This document shows positions 11,065 through 22,695 of a DNA stretch of 64,000 nucleotides, in pieces; the first letter of the stretch is position 1; every line of letters starts with the position of its first letter. A model generated the notes under the pieces. The model was not told the DNA's origin. It saw only the letters and a list, made by a program, of their open reading frames with translations, and made no database searches. Where the stretch lies: contig WION01000045.1 in the NCBI GenBank assembly GCA_015039365.1, positions 211,228 through 275,227 of the forward strand, given 5' to 3'. Origin of the DNA: Amanita rubescens (taxonomy: Eukaryota > Basidiomycota > Agaricomycetes > Agaricales > Amanitaceae). The position numbers and the translations under genes were made by a program.

Positions 11065-11762
11065 TCATTCCACAACAACATATGTCTGCTTTGCACATAT
11101 CTCAGTGGTAGTGGTTGACTTGAAGAGACAAGTTGTAGATGGTGCCAAAGGCCGCAAGCTTAAAACCACCCTTCTAATCTTTGACACCGAGAGGTCAAGT
11201 TGCAGCATTGTTGACAATGGTCTACCCAGGTAAAAGTTTTTCCCCAGCTCCTGAACTGCTGATGAGGCTGATTCACCATGTTCTTCAATCAGGTCTACCC
11301 ATTCCCGATGCTCTGCAGGATAAGCCAGAACATCAAATACACTCAAGTCAACTATGAAAATCTCAATCTGAGTAACCTTAAGATTGGGTTTATGAATTCA
11401 AACACTTACAAAATGGGTGGATTTCCTTATTTGTAGGACATCACTGTGCTTTTAATGCCTGACTAATCTGCCATGCAGTGGAAGAAGTTTGCAGGTCATT
11501 GTGGGATGTGTGGCTTGACATGTCATCAGCTTGGAATTTCACTTGACTTGGAGTTCCTGTTCACCGATGCTGATCCAGTATGCGCCCATGGAGTCCTGGC
11601 AGGTGATGCAGATTGAGACTTTGCAACTGCATTGTTATCACAATTGGTTTCACTTGTCACCTTTGCATGCCTGGTTTGGGGACTCGGAGTGTCAAAAATC
11701 TCACGGTGTGAACGGGACTTGGTGAAAAGCTCAATAGGAGATTGCGGAGATGGTTGGAGCAT
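11065..11762 (-). pseudogene. Possible hypothetical-protein remnant
   Basis: Two minus-strand frames with protein-like composition: 11526-11762 (Ser/Pro-rich) and 11065-11346 (VFDVLAYPAEHREWVDLIE, acidic then mixed). They may be exons of one gene, but I cannot assign a family and no clear splice pair joins them. It lies between repeats and is probably a fragment. Confidence 0.25.
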
Positions 11763-11859
11763 AGGTGAGGGACTTCACATCCGCTTCTTTCCTTTAGTCT
11801 TTGCTAACTGGTAATGGATTTCAGTAGTAGTAATATATTTCATAGTGTTTCTATTTCCA

Positions 11860-12010
11860 GTCTCTCAGGACCAAAAAAGACTGGACTGCAGTCTCAGGTC
11901 TTAGGAGGTCCAAGGGCAGTCCGGTCTTTTTAAATTTTTAAAACTGCAAAAAACTGCAAAAGACCAGTCTAGACCAGTCCTAGACCACTAATTATCACAT
12001 GTGACCAACA
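11860..12010. repeat. Repeat with AGACCAGTC/GACTGGACTG motifs
   Basis: Inverted AGTCCAG/CTGGACT and AGACCAGTCTAGACCAG words around an AT-rich centre suggest a short degenerate MITE; the ends are not resolved. Confidence 0.35.
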
Positions 12011-12247
12011 CAGTCATGTTCTCCTATATTTTAGCTTTTTTTTGAGTATTAAGACATAAAAAACAGTTGAGATTTGAGTTCACAGTAGTAAAGTTTGTCT
12101 AAAGTTATATATATATAACATGTGAATTTTGAAAACATCTGTTGTTGCAACACTCCAGGTAAGGTATTCTGAAATTAACTAATCTAGGTATGTTCTAGTA
12201 CATCCAATGGAACATAGTTGAACAGTGGGAGGGTGAGGGTCAGCAAC

Positions 12248-12358
12248 TAGTGTTGCGAGGTCCAGTTAAGTCCAGTTAATTGCCCTAAATTTGATTAACT
12301 GTAACTGGTGCAATTAACTGATGACCTAGAATTTCCCTAACCTTAACCGGACCAGTTA
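12248..12358. repeat. hAT-type left terminus, interrupted by the Tc1 element
   Basis: Begins TAGTGTTGCGAGGTCCAG, of the same class as the fold-back terminus TAGTGTTTACAGGTCAGG, followed by GTAACTGG/AACCGGACCAG words. The Tc1 element is inserted at a TA at 12357-12358. A matching right end with an 8-bp duplication was not found. Confidence 0.55.
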
Positions 12359-12909
12359 CAGTGACTGAAAAAATTGTCCCAATGTTTGGCACTTTTTGCT
12401 TCTGTGTATCGTAGCATCACATCAAGGCCAAATAGAGCCAAAGTATAAGTGTACGTAAGAAAGGTCTACATCTTGGCTACATGACGAATCAAAAATTATG
12501 TAATTTGATGCTGTTCCCATGATGTTACAGCCAATTCAATTTGGTGACTCATTGGGACAATTATTTGACTTGGTATCAGAAATACAGAAAATGCTCAATC
12601 CAGTGCTTTGTATTGCCCCCCTTGGTCTTGGTGACTGCTTTTGACCTTGTAGGCATACTTTCCATTGATATCTGACACACATCTGGCTCTATATCATCCC
12701 ACATCTGCCACTCCCTCTCAAATCTCCCAATCTCCAGCTCATGGTTGCACAAGTGCAATTTGATGTGATGCCAGAGGATTAAGGTCTGGATACTATAGAA
12801 GTCAGTCCAGAAGAGTGATATTGTCCTCTTTCATCCAGTATCTAGCCTTTCTGAAGGTGTATTTGGGGTGATGGCCTTTCTTAAAAATGTGCTCCCCATC
12901 AGCAATCCC

Positions 12910-15900
12910 TAGAGATCTGCACGGGTAGGGCTCACCCGTGGCGGGTAGCGGGTACGGGTACTAACGGGTATGGGTGCAGGTTATGGAATTTGAACCCACT
13001 GACCCACGGGTACGGGTATCAGATTGTATCAGGTACCCATGTTACTTGTGGGCTGTGGCTGCTATGATTTGATGTGGGATCAAACCTAAACCTTAATCAA
13101 ACTATATCAATTCCACGTCAACTTTATTTAAAACTCTATCAACGCTCTATTCTAAATACGGCAAACTTCCCAAAAAAACAACATGAGCGACGTTGTCAGC
13201 AAAAAACGCCAACGCAAGCCAACAGCTAAGGCTTTGCAAGCCCAAGAGGAGTCTATACAAAAAGCAAACGATCGTGGAGAAGGAAGCTCGAAAACCAAAA
13301 AAGCCACTGCCACCGAGATCCATGATCAAAACGGATCTGCATCGCATGCTGAGCCAGAAACAATCGTCGATTCAGATGATGAAGCTCCAGTTCCTAAGCG
13401 CATCCGTGCAGAGGATGAAGAGGTATCCGAGTCTGAGGAATCAGAACCCGGGGAGGACTCTGAGGATGAACTTGGTAAGTTTTGAATGGTGACCTGGTTA
13501 TTGTCTCAGCTCGAGCTTACATTCACAAAGAGAGGCTGCAAAGGGAGTGGAATGCACCGGTGTATGCCTTTTTTGGTAGTACTCCGATGGTAGAGTACGT
13601 AGATCAACGCCGAAGCCACGTCTTCAAGTGTCTTGGTAAAGGTTGCCAAAGAACCGTGCGGCGCTTCCTGGATAAAGGTGATGCCAAGTCAACAGGAAAC
13701 TTACTTAAACATGTGCGCACATGCAAAGGTTGGGGGGAGGACGTGTATAATCAGATCTCGAAGGCAAGGGATATTGATGCGGCGCGCGCAGCCGTGAAAG
13801 GATATCTGGCTAATGGATCAATTGCTGCCGCATTTGGAAAGGGAAAGAACATGCAGACCTATTCGTCACGTCAGCTAACAAAAGCCGAGATCAAGTACGT
13901 GTGGCCGAGCTAAGTCAAGCGTAGTAGTGCTGAATTGATTCCATACTAGGGATGAAATTGTGCGCTGGGTCACTGAAAACCTGCGCCTGTTTGAGATTGT
14001 GGCTGACCGAGGCTTTAAAATGTTGATGAAGACCGGGCATCCAGAATGTTACCTGCCTCACCCATCAACGGTGTCCCGGGATGTTCGATTAGTGTTTGTA
14101 CGCACCTGTCAACGAATCGCAAAGTTGCTACAGGAGTATGAAGGCAGCCTCAGTTTTACCACCGATGCCTGGACCTCTGAGGCCAGCCATCGGTCATTCG
14201 TTGCATTCATTGTTCACCTAGAACAAAATGGAAGTCCGTCAGCATTAGTTCTGGATGTTGTCGAAGTAGCACAGGTAAGTTTATTACCCCGATTCGGTCG
14301 CTTAGCTCATGTGAGACATCAGAACCACACGGGCGTTGTGCTTGCGGAGGTGTTTCGACGTGTTCTCAATGACTTCGGAATCTCTCACAAGATCCTGGCA
14401 ATCACAGCAGATAATGCGTCAAACAACAAAACAATGGTCAAAAGATTAGAAGATATGATCCCCGAGTTCGAAGGCGAGATGGCGCGTGCACGTTGTTTCT
14501 TGCATGTCATCAACCTGGTCGCAAAAAGCTTGATCAGTCAGTTTGATGCTCGCAACATGGACGAGCATGAAATCGAAGCCATAGAAGCTCAAGGTATAGC
14601 TGTTGTCGTGGGTTTTGAAGGAGACTCGGGGGATGAAGGCGAAGGCGACGACGGTGACGACGAAAATGGCTGGATCGATGAACTTGGGCTGCTGACGGCA
14701 CATCAGCGTGCTGATCTGGATGCCTCTATTAAGCCTATGCGCCTGATTTTACTGAAGGTATGTTGTATTTTGAACATAGAGACGATAATAGCGATGCTGA
14801 CTGCCAAATAATCATCAGCTTCGCAAACTATCTAACAAAATGATCAACTCGCCTACCTCTTTGCTCCCTGCATGGGAAGCTGCGGTCAAGGAGGCTCGCC
14901 TCGATCCTAGACGCATGCCGCGTGATGTAGCAACGCGGTGGAACTCCACCTTCGATATGTTGGATTTCGCCTTGCGTTATCGTGAGGCTATCGACGCCAT
15001 CACAGATAAAGTGAGGCTAGGTGTAGACAAGCTGGGGTTGAATAATGCGGATTGGGGACTTGTGAGACAGCTGCGAGACATCTTGCAGGTGAGTAGAGCG
15101 ACGCCAAGAGCGACCAATGACTTACCACGTTTTGCCGCACAACACCCACTCAACTCTCACACCTGTCACGTACTACATTCCCAATTTCCCATTACGTCCG
15201 CCTCATGCCGCACCTCATGTTTGAACCGCACCGAACATCCGTCTAACCCCTTGCCCTATACCCCGGTTTGGTCACTATACCCACCGTCTGCTGGCAACAC
15301 CCTCTCTCGCTGGTCATCCTGTCTCCCAACTCGTCAATACTACTGAACGGCGTCGCACGCAGATTCTCAAAGATGCGACGTTATACTTTTCACGTTCGAA
15401 ACCCAATATCGCGATGGTAATCCCGGCCATGGATTACATAGATGAAACTTTCACAACCGGGATTCTTCGAGAGAAAACATTGGATCCGGCCATCCGCGCT
15501 GCCGTTGGACTAGCTAAAATAACACTCAACCAGTACTACAGCAAAACCGATAGCTCAGAATTATACAGGATAGCCATGGGTACGCCTCGGCTCACTTTCT
15601 ATGACTCACATACTCAGGCTGATGACTCGTGTACCAGTCCTTCACCCTCAGCACAAGCTAGAGTATTTCAAAGACGCGAAATGGTCTGAAGCGTGGATCT
15701 CTACTGCACGGGATCTTGTCCGAGACGCTTACGAGCGGTCCTATGCGCATCGTAACATTTCAATTGCAGAAGAATCTGACAAGAAAATGCGTGCTACTGA
15801 CGACGTGAGTATATATATATATTACGACGTTATTGATACTAATATTATCTATATGATGTTAGAAATCTAAAGAAAAGGAAAGCAAGAACATTTTTGACAA

Positions 15901-16537
15901 GCTACTGTCCCTCTCCAAAACCAAAACATCACGCGTCCGTGATGAATTGACGACCTATCTCGCAGCAGATATAGAAGCCATAGAAGACCCGATCACCTGG
16001 TGGTATGAGCGTCGCTCTGTTTACCCACGTCTTTCGCGCATGGCGTTAGATTACTTGACGGTTCCAGGTACGTCCAATTGACCTTCCATCCAGCCAAATC
16101 TATTCTAATAGATTTATTAATAGCAACATCTGTTGACGTCGAACGGCTCTTTAGCCAAGGGCGTAACCTCATATCCCATACGCGCAATCGTCTATCAGCT
16201 CAAACGACGCGTGCTATCTTGTGTCTTGGGGACTGGAGCCTCTTAGACATGGTTTCCAATGAGGATCTTAAGGTAGTTGCTGCCATGCCTGACACAGACG
16301 CAGATGAAGTGATGCCAAATGGTTGGGATAACATCTAGACATCATAATGTAGAGTGTCGTAGTATGTAAAAAGTCATTATAAATTGACGGGTTGAACCCG
16401 TCACGGGTGTTAACCCGTTACCCATATTAGCGACCCGTCCTGCAGTTATACCCGTGAGCTCAAGGGTATAACCCGCCTGCGGGTGTGGGTACGGGTTGAA
16501 CTGGCGCCACCCGCGGGTATACCTGTGCAGATCTCTA
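12910..16537 (+). mobile_element. Apparently intact hAT transposon
   Basis: 3628 bp with inverted ends TAGAGATCTGCACGGGTA / TATACCTGTGCAGATCTCTA and a perfect 8-bp duplication GCAATCCC (12902-12909 and 16538-16545), both diagnostic of hAT. About 170 bp at each end are crowded with CGGGTA/TACCCG words, probable subterminal transposase-binding sites. One complete multi-exon transposase gene lies between them. It was inserted into the transposase coding region of a Tc1 element, so it is the younger of the two. Confidence 0.95.
13183..16338 (+). CDS. hAT-family transposase with BED zinc finger and hATC dimerisation domain
   Basis: Nine exons joined by hand: 13183-13474, 13531-13894, 13950-14274, 14323-14757, 14819-15088, 15363-15579, 15638-15804, 15863-16067, 16124-16338. 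They total 2490 nt, 829 aa plus stop, with every junction GT..AG and in phase. Order: an acidic/basic disordered N-terminus with KKRQRK; a BED finger (~aa 105-165, CLGKGC...HVRTC); an RNase H-like core with TTDAWTS and TADNASNN carrying the catalytic aspartates; an acidic insert (~aa 390-410); C-terminal hATC (WWYERRSVYPRLSRMALDYL, TSVDVERLFSQGRNLIS). The first acceptor is uncertain: 13510, 13516 and 13531 all keep frame; I chose the normal-length intron. Intron 5 is unusually long (274 nt). Confidence 0.92.
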
Positions 16538-17585
16538 GCAATCCCAGATTCCTCTATACTGAGTAGTCAGAGGTGGTCCAAATGGACACATACTGGTCAG
16601 CATCTATCCTCCCCTCAACTTCGGTAACTTTACCCACACCATTCCAGCCCATACAACCCCATACCATGATGTTCCCACCCTCCAATGTCACAGTTCCTTG
16701 GACCTCCCTATCAATCAACCTATCCACCACTTGCTTCCACATCAACTACTCCCCATATGACCCAATACTGTTAACCTTAGTCTCACCTGACCAAATTACC
16801 CTCTTCCAGCCCTCCACAGAACACTGGTTGTGCCTCAGAGCAAAGGCCTATTATTTCCCCCCTGTTCACATGGCTTTTCTTCTTTGTCACAGCCTTAAAC
16901 AACTGCTACTTAAGCACAGTTCTGACTGTTTGTGGGTGGAGTGGATGGGAGTTGATGATGCCAACAAGTTTGGTGACCTGAACAGCATTAGCAGCCTTCC
17001 CAGTGGTGATTTGGGTGAGGATAGATAGGAGAGAGCTTGGAAGGATGACCAGCAAAGAAATTTGTTGATTAGGAAGGTGTTCCTGAATAATTGTGGAGAT
17101 GGTATACTTGCCAGGACCAAGTATAGAGGCAATATGACAAGTGGGGAAACCATTGGAAACAAGGGAGAGGATGTTTTCCTGCTGAGCAGAGGAGATGGGA
17201 CATGGCAGGTGTGTGGGATGATATAGAGCCAGATGTGTGTCAGATATCAATGGAAAGTATGCCTACAAGGTCAAAAGCATTTACCAAGACCAAGGGGGGC
17301 AATACAAAGCACTGGATTGAGCATTTTCTGTATTTCTGATACCAAGTCAAATAATTGTCCCAATGAGTCACCAAATTGAATTGGCTGTAACATCATGGGA
17401 ACAGCATCAAATTACATAATTTTTGATTCGTCACGTAGCCAAGATGTAGACCTTTCTTACGTACACTTATACTTTGGCTCTATTTGGCCTTGATGTGATG
17501 CTATGATACACAGAAGCAAAAAGTGCCAAACATTGGGACAATTTTTTGAGTCACTGTATGACTGGTTAAATTATGCAATCTTTTA

Positions 17586-18212
17586 TTGATGTAATTTGGC
17601 CCAGTGGTTCATGAGATATGAAGTGTTTTGTGACAGGGTGTCAAAATTTGAGTTTCTGATTAGCAATGTTGTCCATGATGGTCATAACTGATTACTATAA
17701 GTCAGAAATAAGTTCCAAATTCCAACAGCCTGAGTCAGAAGTATATTGTTCAATACAGAATACAGTACAACAAAGTTAAACATTGTTGCAGAGCCAGGGG
17801 TCAAACTCAACACTAATAGCTGGTGTTGTAGGTGTCAGTGTTGGTCATTCTTCACCTTGGATGTGTAACATGCTGATGACAGGTCTTTAATTGATTCATG
17901 ATTGCCTCCTGCCTGGGATGGAGGAGATGGAACACAATGGGGAGCATGTCATTCTGGATCAGCATAACAAAAGTTGCTCACAAATTAGTGCCTCACAGTG
18001 ACAGCATGCACTGGCAAAACTTTGCTCCTTGTCAGCATCCCACCCAGAGAACCAGTGTTTCCAAGTGTGATGAAGGAAATAGCTAGCAGATTAAACAAGA
18101 GAAACTAATTGCATTCATGAATGGACAGCATGCTAAAGGGAAACCCAATAGTTTTGACATTCCTTCACAAAATACTTCATATCTCATGAACCACTGGGCC
18201 AAATTACATCAA
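17586..18212. mobile_element. TA-flanked MITE (627 bp)
   Basis: Inverted ends of ~60 bp with a few mismatches, beginning TTGATGTAATTTGGCCCAGT and ending in its complement, flanked by TA at 17584-17585 and 18213-18214. No coding potential. Ends and TA target fit a Tc1/mariner-type non-autonomous element. Confidence 0.7.
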
Positions 18213-18639
18213 TACTATACTATGTTGAATATTGAGTGATTAAACATCAGATATCGCTCAAATGCTTTATATTTAGTGTTACAATACTATATTCTTTGTT
18301 TTGTGTATAATGAGCTAGTTTATAGGTGTAGCAGTTGTGTCTGTGGACAAAACGCGATATAGTGGACACCTAAACTCACGCCTGATGGGATAGGTAGTAA
18401 ATAGAACCAAACAGGCCAGGTTTCCTTACATGTAGGGAACTACAGTACCTACACTTGGATATAGACTTAATATCACTGCTATCAATTGTTATAGACCGCA
18501 TTTGTGAACATCTAAAGCGTGTATTGAGTCTATCAGAGGGCTAGACAACTACTACAACATTTGTAGTGAGTTATAACTACACTTGGCGCATTTTCAACAT
18601 ACTATAGGGCTCAAAATGAAGCTAAGGACCAGCTCTACA

Positions 18640-18792
18640 AGATGGCATAATTTAACTGGTCATAACCAGTCATAACCAGTCTGGTTAAGGTTAGGGAAAG
18701 GGCCTAACTTTAACTGCAGTCCAGTTAATCAGCAGTTAAGTCAGGTCAGGTTACAGTTAATTGCAGTTGTGTAACCCGACCTCTGAACACTA
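18640..18792. repeat. hAT-type right terminus fragment
   Basis: Repeated CATAACCAGT and GTTAAGTCAGGTCAGG words ending in CCTCTGAACACTA, as at the right ends near 38540 and 45707. The start (GCATAATTTAACTGGTCA) is the inverse of the sequence just right of the Tc1 element at ~17560, hinting at a disrupted fold-back copy. Confidence 0.45.
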
Positions 18793-19079
18793 GTTACAAA
18801 CAAGCTTCATTTGCTTGTTTATTGTTATCATGTAATTAGGGTTATGTTTATCCATAGCTAACACAATATATGCTCCTTTGTTGCAAAAGAAATGAAAGAA
18901 ATTGACTTTTGGGCTTAATTATGCTGTTTGAGTGATACAAACAAGAACAAACAGCCATGACCGGTCGTGACACAGGCAGTGGTTCAGTTATTTTGATCAG
19001 TTGCAGTCATGGCAAAAAATGGCTCGTAACCTAACTTAACCTAACTTCAAAAGACTACCGGCATTCCTAATCCCTGCAA

Positions 19080-20600
19080 AGATTGGCTTGGGGGAGGATG
19101 GCGTTATCTATCTTGTTGAAGAGGGACAAAATTTTTGGCATTGATGTCAGACCGGAGATTTTGATGAGTTAATAAGAGATTCAAAGTGGGCCTTCAGTTT
19201 ACTATCTACCAATTCTGATGGCAGATATATCCAATTGTAAGAAGGCAAAGCACTCCTCCAAATTTTGGCATCTCACACAAGAATAATCAATAGTTACCTC
19301 CATGCTCATTGCATGGTGATTGGGACAGATAAGCAAACAACCTATGAGTAGCATTTCAAAACAGGTATCTTCATTAACCGCTACTGGAAGATGTACCAGC
19401 ACTTTATGACCTGGTCTGCTCTTGGGCTTATCTATAACCTTGCACACATCTCCAGAGAGCATTTAGAACAGGCGGTATATCACAAGTACAATTTGACACT
19501 GAACTGAAGAAGTTGAACTGGACAGATCTCTGGGAAACCTTTTGGGCAATCTGCCACTTGGTGACCTCAAGTTATTGGTAGAGTTGGGTGAAAACTTGGA
19601 TGTTCCTGTGCCTCACCTGATGCACCTGCAAACAGTTGTTAAAGATTCTAGATTTGTGGGTGTATATCACAAGGAAGGACACAGTAACAAACTTTCATTA
19701 TTTCCTTGTTTGTCTTCTTATTGTCTTCACGCTTCAATTGTCAAAAGTATCAAGTGGACAACTTAACAACATTTTCATAACATGGGGGGATGTTCTGAAG
19801 GTGGATCAAATCCTTCATCAGCTACCTCTCAGCAAAATGCACCTTGGAATCACACTCTACAAAAAATCTGAAAAATAAAGATATTCTAATCCAAGCCCTT
19901 GGCACAAAATGGTCAAACCCAGCTCCCATGTCCCACACCTCAATGATGGACTTGATTCATGAGCTGACAAATGACATGGATAAGGATGTCAATGTGAAAT
20001 CATGTGGGGGTATCAGAATCAATTCATGATTCAATAAGTTGAAGATAAATCATTATATAACAAAATCTACAAAGATTTTGAACAACTGCTGATGAACCAG
20101 GCAGATGATGATTTGGATGAGCTCCAATATTTGGACTTGTTTAATGGCAGTTTACACTCTGAAGCCATTATTTTGGCAGCTGCTGCTCTGTGTGGTCTGA
20201 AAGGGCATGTTCCCAACAATGAAGAAAATAGAAAGCTCTTGGATATTATCCAGGCATGTTGCCCATCCATATCCTTCATGCCACCAGAACTACATAACTT
20301 CCTTTCATTCAGAAAATGGACATCAAAGATCTTTCCATGTCCAAATTATATTGCCCAATCTGTTGGGATCTGTTGGAAATATTAAGAGACAGAAAGATCA
20401 ATACCTTACAGGTCCAAGCCCATCATTCCATCCTTTATGATGTGGAACTTCCTTCATGACTTTCTGTTGATGTACTAGAGAAGATGGTTGCAAAGTACAC
20501 TGCCTATGCAAAGACAGAGCTCAAGAACCTCCAACCACTTGACAAAAATGGATCTCTGAAGATGCCAGGTATGACTCAGACACAGGTGTAATCATCAGTT
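19080..20600. other. Degenerate coding-like region, family not recognised
   Basis: Fragments with protein-like composition occur on both strands: minus 19202-19462 (RPGHKVLVHLPVAVNEDTCF, with CVRC and CPNH) and plus 20092-20385 (LDLFNGSLHSEAIILAAAAL). Stops and frame changes separate them. They look like an old inactivated gene or transposon interior; I do not recognise it. Confidence 0.25.
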
Positions 20601-21281
20601 TCTTTACTTCTACCCTTTCTTGCACTATAATATAGAATGAATACACTCATCCAACTTCCAGCTTTTGCTACCTAAAGACTGCAGTAGAATATCATAGAAT
20701 CCTGTTTTGGAGTGTGCACTGAGGGGATAATTGCCTTATTTGGTAAGATGGGCAGATTCCAAATAAGGAAAGCAAGTTAGGATGCCATATTTGGAAGGTT
20801 ATGAGGGTGTGTGTTCATGTTTGTACATGTTTCAATGCAAGGAATTTCCTTATTTGGAAATAGTTGCCACATGTCAAATAAGCTGAAATGGCAGGCAATG
20901 TGACCATGGGAAAGGCTTTCTAAAAAGGAAATGATGACATAATTTCAGGGTCAAATTTCTAAAAAGGAAATTCATAATGTAATGTGCACTTTAGGATCCA
21001 GTGGCAGGTTTCCAAAAATGGAAATAGCACACTTTGGCATTGCCGTTTTGGGAAATATCTGCTCCCTGTTCATGATGATGTGCAGCAAGAAATTGCAATA
21101 TCTCCCTTAATACTGAATACTTTTGTGGTGCTTTTTTGGAATATATTCCTTATATGTATATATGTGTGCATACCTATCCACTATGTTAGAATGTAAAAAA
21201 TGCTCAGAATGCAACATTTCTTGCTCACTGTTGTTGACAGTGAGGAGCAACAAATGACAATATCTCCATCAATACTGGCTA

Positions 21282-22695
21282 TGATCGCGAGCTTTCTCAC
21301 ACTCATACCACCACCATTGCCTTATCAATCCAACATCTACAACACACCCTGCACTGCTCCAGATGCCTGAGGACACAGGATCCACCAAGAAGCAACTGAG
21401 GGTTGCTTACACCTCTATTGCTGATGATCCGACCACAACAGCGGTCAATCAAATCCTCGCACTACTCACCAAGGCTGACGCGCTTATGCTCAGCACATGC
21501 TCATCCCCCACCTTTGACAATCAGTCTGTCCAGGCCTTTTTTGGCCAGCCTGGATGGGCTGCTTGATCATCTTTGTCACACAGGGAAGGAGGCACAATGG
21601 GAGGGGCCAGTATGCTTGCAGCTGCCCATGGCTCTGTGGAGCTAAAGGGACTGGCCAAACAGGTACAGGCTATTAACTCCAAGCTGGGACTCATACAGGC
21701 TCAAATGCAGAAGAACCCCAAGTCATATGCAGCAGTGGCCTCGGCTGCTGCTGCTACTCCCCTGCCTGTCAGTTCTCTCCCACCCAAACCCCCCTGTGAA
21801 CTCCAGTCACGTGCCCGTCTGGTTCTGGTGCCTCAGGTACCACTGGACGTCACCTTCAATCCTGGTACATACATACTGCGTGCTCACCAATTGGCTTTTG
21901 GCCAACCTGACCTTGACCCTTCCCAATCCAATTGGAGTGATACCACTACCACTGGTTCCATCACCTGCTTGATTGTCCTCATTGAACAGGACTGCAAAGG
22001 GAAACTTAGTTGTGGTTGGTGGCCCTGGAATCTCGCAGGCCCAGCTCAATGACTCCCTACCTTATCTCAAACTGATCTTCAAATATGCTGCAGGAACCTC
22101 TGTAGAACCCTTCAGTGGGACAAAATGGAGGTGTGTGTGCATCAGTGGGGTTCCAATTCTGCTTCAGGGCTCTCTGCACAGGTTGGGGGAGATATAAAAG
22201 GAAGTTTAACCCACAACCCTTGGACCAACACCTTACATATGCCCATCCAGCCCTACTGGATCCGCCACCCATCAATCAAACCAGGCCACAGGTCGACAGT
22301 GGTGATGACATTCAAAGATGGGGGGACAGGCACATCCAGCAGGAGGTGCTTTGCCAAAAGAAAGTATTTTTGTTTGGCCAAGCCTGTACCATGTGGGCTT
22401 GGACAGAAAGGAAGCCGAGCACAAACACAAGCAAAGAGACCTCCCCAGACACCTCCACCTCCGCTGCCCACAATACAACCATCAAAGGAAAACATAGACA
22501 AAGCAGGTCAGATTGAATGGACACAACGTAGCCTAGCTGTGCTCAAGTAGGGCCCTTGGTTTTTACTCACTTATTTTACAGCTGGCCTTGTTGGGTTAGT
22601 TCCCTCTGTAGTTAAGCCATACCCATAGATACATTGTGCAGCTACACCCTACCATCCTGGCACAAAGGGGTATAAACAAGGAGTTTAAAAAAAAA
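21282..22695 (+). mobile_element. ORF1-only LINE copy (half-LINE) with poly-A tail
   Basis: 1414-bp insertion ending in an A-run (22687-22697) and flanked by an 11-bp duplication AATACTGGCTA (21271-21281 and 22696-22706), the signature of target-primed reverse transcription. It contains only an ORF1/gag-like region; there is no endonuclease or reverse transcriptase. Because the 5' part of ORF1 is present, simple 5' truncation does not explain the missing ORF2. Confidence 0.8.
21363..22549 (+). pseudogene. LINE ORF1 (nucleic-acid-binding gag-like protein), frameshifted
   Basis: Fragments in order: 21363-21566 (VNQILALLTKADALM), 21573-22052 (LKGLAKQVQAINSKL, then SYAAVASAAAATPLP, then RARLVLVP) and a third frame to 22549 (PYWIRHPSIKPGHRSTVV, MTFKDGGTGTSSRR, FAKRKYFCLAKP). 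The last part matches the pattern of the C-terminal RNA-binding domain of agaricomycete LINE ORF1 proteins (WvRpP...gSSlVv.FeDpdG...FG). At least three frame changes make it non-functional. Confidence 0.65.

Larger units (their letters stand above)
12576..17250 (-). pseudogene. Tc1-like transposase, degenerate and interrupted
   Basis: Minus-strand fragments: 16906-17250 gives an N-terminal helix-turn-helix (ENILSLVSNGFPTCHIASIL) and a second DNA-binding stretch (AVQVTKLV, PLHPQTVRTVLK). 16554-16745 gives the DDE core segment GGNIMVWGCMGWNGVGKV. Beyond the hAT insertion, 12576-12901 gives KKGHHPKYTFRKARYWMKED, a YSPDLNP-like third catalytic segment and the C-terminus WIEHFLYF. Several frameshifts and stops separate these pieces, so no functional protein can be made. 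The family catalyses cut-and-paste transposition at TA. Confidence 0.82.
12359..17556 (-). mobile_element. Tc1/mariner element with long TIRs, split by a hAT transposon
   Basis: Starts CAGTGACT and ends AGTCACTG, flanked by TA on both sides (12357-12358, 17557-17558), the Tc1 target duplication. The inverted ends are about 340 bp, far longer than simple Tc1 ends, and include the last ~40 codons of the transposase, so a second, antisense copy of that coding end lies at 17222-17333. Without the 3.6-kb hAT insertion it would be ~1.56 kb. The transposase is on the minus strand and degenerate. Confidence 0.85.

Noticed and set aside
12248..18792. One hAT-type element spanning TAGTGTTGCG (12248) to CTGAACACTA (18792)
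   Set aside because: The 8 bp outside each end (TCAGCAAC and GTTACAAA) do not match, so the two ends probably belong to different or rearranged copies.
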